NCBI RefSeq assembly: GCF_900102225.1
Contig: NZ_FNBF01000002.1
Coordinates: 62,001 to 126,000, forward strand
Direction of reading: 5' to 3'
Source: Eubacterium pyruvativorans
Lineage (GTDB): Bacteria > Bacillota > Clostridia > Peptostreptococcales > Anaerovoracaceae
DNA: 64,000 nucleotides
Shown: piece by piece, positions 57,616-64,000 of the stretch
How the letters are laid out: every line of letters starts with the position of its first letter
How positions within the stretch are numbered: position 1 is the stretch's first letter
The notes under the pieces: model-generated
Told to the model about the DNA's origin: nothing
Database searches by the model: none
The model's input: the letters and a program-made list of their open reading frames with translations, nothing else
Made by a program: the position numbers and the translations under genes

Positions 57616-58389
57616 ATGAATTATATCGGAATCGATATCGGATCCACGGCGTCGAAGGTCTGTGTGCTGACGCCGGAAGAGAATGGCGCACTGCACCGGG
57701 ATTTCCGGGTTCTGCCCACAGGCTGGAATTCGAAGATCACTGCGGGACTCATTCGGGAGGACCTGGAGAAACAGCTTGGGTCGCTGGAAGATACCCGGGT
57801 TGTGGCCACCGGTTACGGCCGGATCTCCGTGGATTATGCGGACAAAGTCATCACGGAAATCTCCTGCCACGGCCGGGGCGGTTATGCACTGGCGGGCCGG
57901 GACTGCAGCATCGTGGATGTGGGCGGTCAGGATACGAAGTTCATCAATGTGGTAAATGGGAAAGCCGTGGATTTCCTGATGAATGACAAGTGTGCGGCCG
58001 GTACCGGGAAATTCATCGAGGTCATGGCAAATCGCCTGGGCGTCACCATCGAAGAACTGTTCGATCTGGCGAAGATCGGCCATCCGATTCCGATCAGCTC
58101 GCTGTGCACCGTATTCGCGGAGTCGGAAGTCATCAATTATATGGGTGAAGGAAAGAGCCGGGAAGACCTGGCGGCCGGCGTCATTGACAGCGTGGCCCAG
58201 AAGGTGGCTACACTGATGCTGAGAAACGAACTGTCGGATATGGTGATCATCACCGGGGGACTGAGTTCCAACGACTATTTCGCAGAACGGCTGTCGGAGA
58301 AAGTGGACCACCGGGTGATTCCGCAGCCGGAGGGGCGGTTCGCCGGTGCCTATGGTGCTGCACTGCTGGCGAAGGAGAAACTGGGTTGA
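57616..58389 (+). CDS. 2-hydroxyacyl-CoA dehydratase activator-type ATPase (YjiL-like)
   Basis: A 257-residue ASKHA-fold ATPase. IGIDIGSTASKVCVL is the phosphate-1 loop, VDVGGQDTKFI the phosphate-2 region, NDKCAAGTGKFIEVMA near residue 125 and SLCTVFAESEVIN near 165 carry the two cysteines that hold the intersubunit 4Fe-4S cluster, and ITGGLSSN is the adenosine motif. It drives ATP-dependent electron transfer into the double-cubane protein. The start at 57616 follows AGAAGGAACAGAAAC. A strong terminator follows. Confidence 0.92.
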   Translation: MNYIGIDIGSTASKVCVLTPEENGALHRDFRVLPTGWNSKITAGLIREDLEKQLGSLEDTRVVATGYGRISVDYADKVITEISCHGRGGYALAGRDCSIVDVGGQDTKFINVVNGKAVDFLMNDKCAAGTGKFIEVMANRLGVTIEELFDLAKIGHPIPISSLCTVFAESEVINYMGEGKSREDLAAGVIDSVAQKVATLMLRNELSDMVIITGGLSSNDYFAERLSEKVDHRVIPQPEGRFAGAYGAALLAKEKLG

Positions 58390-58412
58390 CGGACCCGTCG
58401 TAAGAAGGAATA

Positions 58413-58455
58413 AATCAGGGGCCGCTGCTTTGAAGCAGCGGCCCCTGATTTTTAA
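58413..58455 (+). terminator. Strong terminator of the double-cubane operon
   Basis: CAGGGGCCGCTGCTT and AAGCAGCGGCCCCTG form a perfect fifteen-base stem, followed by ATTTTTAA. Confidence 0.93.
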
Positions 58456-58465
58456 ATGGTGGGCG

Positions 58466-58930
58466 GGGCAGGTGCGGCGGCCGTCCGGGCAGGTGCGGAA
58501 TTCGTTATTTTCTTGATTTCGCACCTGCGGTTCCCCTGTTTCCGGTCGGCGGCCCGCCAGACGAAACAGTGCGGGTGCGAAATAGTAAAATAATCCTGTT
58601 TCCGCACTCTGCCGTTTCTGGAGCGAATTGAATCATCATGGATAGTCTTTTTGGGGTGCATAGTTATACAAAAAAATCTGATGATATGCGCTCGAATGTC
58701 TGAATCACATGCGCGATGGAAACAGGGAGCAGTACATTCTGGGGTGTTCGGTATATTGCTTCGGAAGACTGGATATTGTTACAGCTCCAATGGGTGCGGA
58801 AACAAGCATTTCCCCTCTTTCCGCACCCTCATGCGGGAATGGAATATTTAATTCGTGATTTATTTTGGCTTTCGCACCTTGACCAGCGTGTTTCAGGTGC
58901 GAAAAACCCAAAACTTCCGATTCCGCACCT
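58466..58930. repeat. Array of GGTGCG hairpins (repeat element copy 2 and relatives)
   Basis: No gene is supported here. Hairpin A (58489-58528) pairs GCAGGTGCG with CGCACCTGC and is followed by GGTTCCCCTG (58529-58538), exactly as in the element at 49 kb. Hairpin B (58568-58608) pairs AGTGCGG with CCGCACT. Further hairpins are 58792-58828 (GGGTGCGGAAA with TTTCCGCACCC), 58871-58913 (TTCGCACCT with AGGTGCGAA) and 58905-58930. The core GGTGCG(G/A)AA with its complement is shared by all. Confidence 0.75.
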
Positions 58931-58944
58931 TTCACTAATATGCA

Positions 58945-59026
58945 ATCATGATTCGTATACAATCTGGCCATGTATTGGTCATCCACCGGCCTGTAGCAGT
59001 AACGTGATCGTGATTTGTATACAATC
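58945..59026 (+). repeat. Pair of 20-bp direct repeats with GTATAC centre
   Basis: ATCRTGATTYGTATACAATC occurs at 58945-58964 and 59007-59026. Related words (ATCATGATT and CGTATACAATCC, split by 11 bases) occur near 60801-60832. They may be operator sites. Confidence 0.65.
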
Positions 59027-59095
59027 CAGCCCGGCACAATCCAGCCCAGCACAATCCAGCCCGGCACAATCCAGCCCGGCGCAATCCAGCTACGA
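59021..59095 (+). repeat. Five tandem 15-bp repeats
   Basis: ACAATCCAGCCCGGC is repeated five times head to tail with few changes. The last, diverged copy covers the stop codon of the minus-strand peptidase gene. This looks like recent slippage; no CRISPR spacing is present. Confidence 0.88.
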
Positions 59096-60661
59096 CTTCC
59101 GGATGAACAATCCGATGATGCCGTTCACCTGCTTAGAGTTGTCGTGCCGGCGCAGGACACGCAGGAAATCGTCGGTGGTGGCCCGGCCGAGCATGTAGGT
59201 TTTGTAATAATCCTGCAGGAATGCGTCGAATTTCGTCTCCCCCATGGTTACGTACAGGTAGCTGATGAAGTTTTCTCCGTATCCATACGGGATCGTAGTG
59301 GACCCCAGGCCCTTTGGAAAGCGGTTCGCCGGAATGTTGACGTAGGTTTTTTCTTTTGTTTTCAGACGGTACCGGATCTGCTGCCGGGCATCGGAGAAGA
59401 ATGCTTTCCGCATGCGGGCGGTCTGACCGGGGGCCTTTTCGATTTTGTCCACATAGGCGGTGCTCGGGGCAGTGCTCAGGCCGTACAGCTCATTCTGCAG
59501 GAAACTGGCCATGCCCTCGTCCAGCCACGCCTCCCGGTACTCGTCGTTCCCCACGGCGGCGTAGAACCACTGGTGGCCGATTTCATGGGAGATATCGTTC
59601 TGGATTGCGTAGAAGTCACAGGTCGCCCGGGATTTGGCCAGATATTCCTGGGTTCCGTTGATCATGACAAGACCCGGATATTCCATGCCGCCGAACCCGA
59701 ATCCGAAGATTCCTTCCGTGATATCCAGTTCGTCATACGGATACGGACCGATGTGTTTCGTGTACAGTTCGATGCTGTCCCGGGCCACCATGCGGCAGAC
59801 TTTCCGATACAGATCCATGTACTTCGTCTTTCCGTAACGGTTCGGGAACCAGTAGTTGTTCACGGTGATGCCCTGTACGGTGAAGGTGTCCTTCCGGAAT
59901 GCGTTGCAGGCGACAATGGCCAGGTCCCGGACATTCCGGGCCTGGATGGAGGTGACGCCGTTTTTTGTTTCACTGCTGCCGGTGGCCGCCACCCGGTAGG
60001 ATGCCGGCGCCCGGAAGGTGACGTCGTAATCCGTCACGGCGCTGTTCCGGTTCTCGCCGTCGTCATAGTAAGGGTGGTGAACCCATTTCCCGTTCTGGTA
60101 GTCGCTGAGGTACGGGAAGCAGAAGGAGAGGTTGTAGACCGTTCCTTTCTTTCCCAGTCCGGTATAGCCGAACCGGTCTTCCCGTTTCGGCACGGAAGTG
60201 GTGACTTTCACAGTGACGTCCAGGGTACCGCCTGCCGGAACGGCCCGGTCGCCCAGAGAAACGGTCAGCACGCCGGGATCCTTCGCATCCTTCCGGTAAC
60301 GGAGGGACGTTTCTCCGGCGGTAATGGATCTGACGGTGGTTTTCGCACTTTTCGGCACATCAGCCCGGTAGTACTTCCGGTCGTACCGGAGGTATCCGTC
60401 AGCGATGTTCACGATGCATAGTTCGGTGAGCGGATTACCGCTGTGGTTAGCCACCCGCATGGTGACAGTCTGGCGGAGCAGCTTCTTCTTCGTGTCCAGA
60501 GAAGCCTGGATGGAGTAGTGCTCTGCCCGCACAGCAGGGGCGGAAGCGGACGCCGCCGGGGAAGCTGTATCGGCAAAACCGATCAGGGGTGCGTTCGTGA
60601 TTCCCAGCAGCAGAGTGGCTGACAGAAGCACTGTCAGAAGCCTGCGGATCATCGTCTTCAT
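59090..60661 (-). CDS. Secreted M1-type metallopeptidase
   Basis: A 523-residue protein with an N-terminal signal peptide (LLTVLLSATLLLGITNAPLIGFA). The zinc motif NDISHEIGHQWFYAAVG with the downstream glutamate in EAWLDEGMASF gives HExxH-x18-E, the gluzincin M1 signature. GGMEYPGLVMING upstream matches the substrate-binding GxMEN-like strand (GGMEY here). It is shorter than PepN-type enzymes and lacks the C-terminal helical domain. It probably acts as an aminopeptidase outside the membrane, consistent with peptide use. GAAAGGAGAGCAATCC precedes the start. Confidence 0.88.
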   Translation of the reverse strand: MKTMIRRLLTVLLSATLLLGITNAPLIGFADTASPAASASAPAVRAEHYSIQASLDTKKKLLRQTVTMRVANHSGNPLTELCIVNIADGYLRYDRKYYRADVPKSAKTTVRSITAGETSLRYRKDAKDPGVLTVSLGDRAVPAGGTLDVTVKVTTSVPKREDRFGYTGLGKKGTVYNLSFCFPYLSDYQNGKWVHHPYYDDGENRNSAVTDYDVTFRAPASYRVAATGSSETKNGVTSIQARNVRDLAIVACNAFRKDTFTVQGITVNNYWFPNRYGKTKYMDLYRKVCRMVARDSIELYTKHIGPYPYDELDITEGIFGFGFGGMEYPGLVMINGTQEYLAKSRATCDFYAIQNDISHEIGHQWFYAAVGNDEYREAWLDEGMASFLQNELYGLSTAPSTAYVDKIEKAPGQTARMRKAFFSDARQQIRYRLKTKEKTYVNIPANRFPKGLGSTTIPYGYGENFISYLYVTMGETKFDAFLQDYYKTYMLGRATTDDFLRVLRRHDNSKQVNGIIGLFIRKS

Positions 60662-61027
60662 GGATTGCTCTCCTTTCTCCCGGCCGGGCCGGGAAGCGGG
60701 GAAAATATCGTACGTAGATTATACAGGAAATCCCCAGATGGAAGGAGAATATTTAGAATAAATAAGGAATCTGAATCCAAAAATAAGAAATCGTATTCAA
60801 ATCATGATTAAAATTGATATCGTATACAATCCGTGAATTGCAGTAAAATAAAACAGATTATTTTAAAATACTTTTAAAAATTCGCAAAAGTTAAATAAAT
60901 AACAGTTCTTGACGCGTTATCTCATGCTATAATAGCCGTAGGCCAGGACCCTTTGGGATACTGTCCTATTGACAGTGGAGGAAGGGACTGACGGCAGATC
61001 AGTATTCTGCCAGAGAGGAGTGGTATT
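60662..61027. other. AT-rich spacer before the tetR gene
   Basis: About 365 bases without a gene. It is AT-rich from 60750 to 60910. TATAAT at 60928-60933 is a probable -10 of the TetR transcript, with TTGACG only 13 bases upstream. GGCAG/CTGCC forms a small hairpin near 60993-61011. Words related to the repeats at 58945 and 59007 occur near 60801-60832. Confidence 0.4.
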
Positions 61028-61711
61028 ATGGGGAGACCACCGCTGGACAGAAAGACGAGACGCGCCGCTGCACAGAACATGATCCACAGCGCGGAGCAGC
61101 TCATCGAAGAAGACGGGATCGGTCATGTGACGATCCGGAAAATCGCCAACAGGGCAGACGTGAACAGCGCTGCTCTCTATCACTATTTCACTGACGTGGA
61201 CGAACTGCTCATGTTCGCCTGTATGGACATTATGCGCCTGATTTCGGAGAATGTAGACGAAGTGAAGGCACAGACAGAAGATACGGACCCGATGACCCGT
61301 TATACCCGGGTGTGGGAAGTGCTCTGCAGTGACGGATTCCGCAATCCGGAGCTGACGAGCCATGTGCTGTTCGGAAAGCACAGTGAAGACATCGAACGGA
61401 TTGTGCGGAAGTATCTGACGATCTTCCCGGCGCCGGAGCATGAGGATGACGATGAGCCGGACCCGGAGAGAATGAAGAGTCTGATTAATCACTTCGATTT
61501 TCGGTCGGATGTCAAACAGGAAACGGCGGGTGCGATGAACCGGGATGTGGACGATCCGCATGTCGAGATTGTCACAGAACTGATGATGGGGTATTACAGA
61601 ATGCTCCTGGGGGAACTGGCGCAGGACAGGGGGAATTCCCTGAGCGCCGAAGAGCAGACGGAGAAGATGCTGAAGGCAGCGAAATATCTGATGCAGAAGC
61701 CGATCTCCTGA
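61028..61711 (+). CDS. TetR-family transcriptional regulator
   Basis: A 227-residue regulator with a TetR helix-turn-helix near residues 15-60 (IGHVTIRKIANRADVNSAALYHYFTDVDELL). A ligand domain of usual length follows, with an Asp/Glu-rich loop (EHEDDDEPDPERM) near residue 140. GAGAGGAGTGGTATT precedes the start. It converges on the YibE/F gene pair, so its targets are not evident from position; the nearby GTATAC palindromes are candidates. Confidence 0.88.
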   Translation: MGRPPLDRKTRRAAAQNMIHSAEQLIEEDGIGHVTIRKIANRADVNSAALYHYFTDVDELLMFACMDIMRLISENVDEVKAQTEDTDPMTRYTRVWEVLCSDGFRNPELTSHVLFGKHSEDIERIVRKYLTIFPAPEHEDDDEPDPERMKSLINHFDFRSDVKQETAGAMNRDVDDPHVEIVTELMMGYYRMLLGELAQDRGNSLSAEEQTEKMLKAAKYLMQKPIS

Positions 61712-61724
61712 GCGAAGAGCGGGC

Positions 61725-61760
61725 GGCACGTAAGGATCATACGTGCCGTCCGTTTTTTTC
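61725..61760. terminator. Terminator between tetR and the YibE/F pair
   Basis: GGCACGT and ACGTGCC form the stem, followed on the plus strand by GTCCGTTTTTTTC. The minus-strand gene ends within it. Confidence 0.78.
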
Positions 61761-62519
61761 TGGGTCCGCCGCATCCCGTTTCAGGAAGAAAACAGAAAGC
61801 ACTGCGGACACCGGCACCGTCAGGCAGCAGCCGATGCCGCTGACAGAAACGGAGATCAGTTCTCCGGCCAGGGACTGGCTGTTCAGCACATACCGGAGCG
61901 GATAATCTGTCAGATACTGAATGATCAGCGTCATGTACTCTGCGATGTATACATAGAAAATCGTGTGGATGGAAGTGGCCAGAATGGACTTCCCCACATT
62001 CATGGAAGAGCGGAGCAGCGGCTCCCATCCCATGGACGGGTTCGCTGTCCGGAGCTCTCCGGTGGAAGAAATCACCGCCACAGCGCTGTCGATGGACGTT
62101 CCCAGCAGGGCGATGAACATGACGGAAATCTGGATCTGCAGCATGTTGAGGTCCACGTTCCGGGTGTACCCGTTGGAGTCAGTTATTTCATATTCCTCCG
62201 GGTTGAAGCCGTAAGCACCTGCCTGACGGGCCAGAAGAAACACCAGCGGAATCATGATCACCAGCACCAGCATCACGCTGCAGAATGCGGTGCGGGCCAT
62301 GGTTCCGTGCTCGTTCTGATAGTACAGAATGGCTCCGGTGATCAGCGCACAGGCTCCCAGAGTCACCGCCGCCGGCGGAAGGCCCCGGTATATCAGGAAT
62401 ATGGCGGCCAGCATGATGAGGAGGCTGAGGGCGGTGGAAACAATGGAACGGACCCCTTTGTCTCCGCAGGACAGGAAGATCAGCAGGATCAGAATCCCTG
62501 CCAGGAAAAACATGCTCAT
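61737..62519 (-). CDS. YibE/F-family membrane protein (second gene)
   Basis: A 260-residue integral membrane protein with about seven hydrophobic helices (AGILILLIFLSCGDK, LLIMLAAIFLIYRGL and others). LLGTSIDSAVAVISSTGEL near residue 135 matches the LGAIMDVAVAI-type motif of YibE/F proteins. It overlaps the preceding gene by 4 bases. The family has no firm function in Firmicutes; export or peptide transport have been suggested. It is the shorter partner of a conserved pair. Confidence 0.82.
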   Translation of the reverse strand: MSMFFLAGILILLIFLSCGDKGVRSIVSTALSLLIMLAAIFLIYRGLPPAAVTLGACALITGAILYYQNEHGTMARTAFCSVMLVLVIMIPLVFLLARQAGAYGFNPEEYEITDSNGYTRNVDLNMLQIQISVMFIALLGTSIDSAVAVISSTGELRTANPSMGWEPLLRSSMNVGKSILATSIHTIFYVYIAEYMTLIIQYLTDYPLRYVLNSQSLAGELISVSVSGIGCCLTVPVSAVLSVFFLKRDAADPEKNGRHV

Positions 62520-63685
62520 GCGTTTTCGCCCCCTTTCTGTGCGTGCATGCGATAATGTCTGACGGCAACCAGGGAAGCCGCCGGGATGGCCAGTACGACA
62601 CCGATACTTCCGGTCAGGAACCGGGCGGTGTCGAAGAATATGTTGTACCGCAGGATCGTGTGGAAGGCAATGCCGTTGCGGAGCGACAGCAGAATGATCG
62701 GCAGCGCGCCGGCCATATTGGTGAACAGCATCAGGCTGATCATGGTGCCCACCAGGTCATCTCCCACGGTGCGGCAGGTCCGGAACAGACTTTTTGGAGA
62801 CAGATCGCCGCCGGTGTCGGCGATTTCACTGACTGTGGCCACGATGGTGACCACCACATCCATGACGGCTCCCAGACATCCCACCAGAATTTCTGACAAA
62901 AATATCATATTGGCGTCCGCCTGACTGTAAGGCTGGCTCAGGTAATCCATGAAGTCATAGTCAATCCGTCCGCCGAAGTTCAGTGCGATGAAGGCAATCA
63001 GCGTGGTCAGGGATGCGGCGGTCAGTGTGGCGAGAAAGGCCAGTTTCGTCCGTTCGTTTCTGCCGTACATGAAGAACAGCAGCATCCAGGTGAAGAAAAT
63101 CACCAGCGGAATCATCATAATCAGGATGTTGTACCCTTTCGTGTAGAGGTGGAGAACGAAAGCGAAGGCGATCATATTCAGAATCAGACTGAAGATGGTA
63201 AGCGCCCCCCGCCTTCCGCCCACCAGCAGGAAGAGACCGAACAGCGCAGTGAGGACGCCCAGAATCAGCCAGTCCCGCTTCATGCCGGACGCAGTACCGG
63301 AGAGATCACCGGCTTTATTTTTTGTCAGACTGCCGATGAAGATCTGGTTCCCCGGGGCGTACTTCGTGTCATAGACCCCGGACCGGGTATATTCATTGGA
63401 GACCAGAGCCTCCTGCCCCCGGCATGACCCGTTCAGCAGGCGGACCCGGAGTGTCTGGGTGTAGTAGTGCTCCGTGTAATCATGATTATCATCTCCACCG
63501 GTTTTCGTTCCGGCAGCGTGATCTGTAACGGAGATGACCCGGCCGATATCGCCGGAATAAAGCCCGGCATCCATCCGGGCGCCGACCATGACGGCGGCCA
63601 CGATGAGGAGCCAGATCAGGATCTTCGGATAGGGAATCGAAATGCCGGGGCGGGATGATCCCGCCGGCAGAGTTTGTATTTTCAT
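62516..63685 (-). CDS. YibE/F-family membrane protein (first gene)
   Basis: A 389-residue membrane protein. The N-terminal helix (ILIWLLIVAAVMVGARMD) is followed by an extracytoplasmic domain of about 100 residues (with QTLRVRLLNGSCRGQEALVSNEY). Then seven or so helices follow, with EILVGCLGAVMDVVVTIVATVSEI near residue 265 as the family signature. AGAAAGACATTACT precedes the start. It forms an operon with the shorter paralogue. Function unknown. Confidence 0.85.
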   Translation of the reverse strand: MKIQTLPAGSSRPGISIPYPKILIWLLIVAAVMVGARMDAGLYSGDIGRVISVTDHAAGTKTGGDDNHDYTEHYYTQTLRVRLLNGSCRGQEALVSNEYTRSGVYDTKYAPGNQIFIGSLTKNKAGDLSGTASGMKRDWLILGVLTALFGLFLLVGGRRGALTIFSLILNMIAFAFVLHLYTKGYNILIMMIPLVIFFTWMLLFFMYGRNERTKLAFLATLTAASLTTLIAFIALNFGGRIDYDFMDYLSQPYSQADANMIFLSEILVGCLGAVMDVVVTIVATVSEIADTGGDLSPKSLFRTCRTVGDDLVGTMISLMLFTNMAGALPIILLSLRNGIAFHTILRYNIFFDTARFLTGSIGVVLAIPAASLVAVRHYRMHAQKGGENA

Positions 63686-63805
63686 AGTAATGTCTTTCTG
63701 TGGTTCAGTTCGCTCCGCCGTGTGACAGGGCGGTTCCCGGAGAAAGATCAGATCTTCCGGCGAACCCCGACATTATATGACCGGATTGTGATGAATCTGC
63801 GAATA

Positions 63806-63834
63806 TTGTATTTTCGATATGGTTAGGTTAGAAT
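63806..63834 (+). promoter_or_regulatory. Promoter of the last gene
   Basis: TTGTAT at 63806-63811, 17-base spacer, TAGAAT at 63829-63834. A GCGGCCG/CGGCCGC hairpin lies between it and the ribosome site. Confidence 0.6.
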
Positions 63835-63885
63835 ATTTCTGTGCGGCCGGGTGGATTCCAGCGGCCGCTTTCGTTAGGAGGAAAT

Positions 63886-64000
63886 ATGAACGGTACCGGT
63901 TTTTTTGTGATTGTGCTGGGTCTGGCGGCGCTGATCGCAGGGGTGATTCTGTCGCTGCTGCGCATGGCGGAACTGCGCCGGGAACTGGAAGGGCTGCGGA
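63886..64000 (+). CDS. N-terminus of a membrane-anchored protein, cut by window end (possibly RmuC)
   Basis: ATG at 63886 follows a perfect AGGAGG. The first 38 residues are visible: a transmembrane helix (FFVIVLGLAALIAGVILSLL) and the start of a charged coiled coil (RMAELRRELEGLR). That layout, helix then long coiled coil, fits RmuC-type DNA recombination proteins, but other coiled-coil proteins are possible. Only continuation beyond the window can decide. Confidence 0.6.
   Translation, partial: MNGTGFFVIVLGLAALIAGVILSLLRMAELRRELEGLR

Noticed and set aside
59021-59095. Possible CRISPR array
   Set aside because: The 15-bp units are contiguous with no spacers, too short for CRISPR repeats, and there are no cas genes.

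Overview
The window looks like the chromosome of a strictly anaerobic, fairly GC-rich Firmicute (Clostridia/Eubacteriales) that ferments amino acids. I infer something near the Anaerovoracaceae ('Family XIII', Mogibacterium/Eubacterium pyruvativorans-like). The basis is AGGAGG ribosome sites, an [FeFe]-hydrogenase with its maturases, a 2-hydroxyacyl-CoA-dehydratase-like double-cubane protein, a glycine riboswitch, several aminotransferases and a C69 dipeptidase. No rRNA, tRNA, CRISPR array, phage or transposase gene is visible.

Layout. 1-6.9 kb: tandem glycine riboswitch and a SteT-like permease; a GntR-RCK_C (BusR-like) regulator; a probable small RNA; an O-acetylhomoserine sulfhydrylase gene behind an 18-codon leader ORF; a branched-chain aminotransferase; a small membrane protein. 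7-14.2 kb: a four-carbon sugar-acid (threonate/erythronate-type) operon with dehydrogenase, two DUF1537 kinases, PdxA2 and a GntP permease, divergent from a GntR regulator with palindromic operators. 14.3-18.4 kb: flavin reductase and a MacB/FtsX-type ABC transporter. 18.6-33.6 kb: the redox core. A NuoF/GltD-like flavoprotein and an [FeFe]-hydrogenase overlap; then come hydE, hydF, a TM1266-type small protein, a NifH-like protein with two NifD/K-like proteins, and complete hypF-hypC-hypD-hypE. No hydG, hypA, hypB or hydrogenase structural genes of the [NiFe] type are in the window. Two RNA segments ending in intrinsic terminators precede hydE and the TM1266 gene.

33.6-41.8 kb: paired chromate transporters with a LysR regulator, thioredoxin, a GGGtGRT/NifU-like pair, gamma carbonic anhydrase, an aminotransferase and a dipeptidase. 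41.9-47.6 kb: a nickel ECF transporter followed by larE-larB-larC, a nickel supply plus nickel-pincer cofactor operon without larA. 47.7-55.8 kb: aminotransferase, PHP phosphoesterase, YlmH-like S4 protein, acyl-CoA synthetase, an AroE-AroK fusion and a D,D-carboxypeptidase. 56-58.4 kb: double-cubane reductase, DUF3343 and activator ATPase. 58.4-64 kb: a repeat-rich spacer, a secreted M1-type peptidase, TetR, two YibE/F membrane proteins and a truncated last gene.

The most unusual part is 25.1-33.6 kb. A nitrogenase-like H/D/K set is in one apparent transcript with the whole Fe(CN)2CO-assembly set (HypFCDE) and a hydrogenase-associated small protein, preceded by a compact riboswitch-like attenuator. 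I do not recognise a described system with this composition. Families were assigned from remembered motifs only; no search was run.
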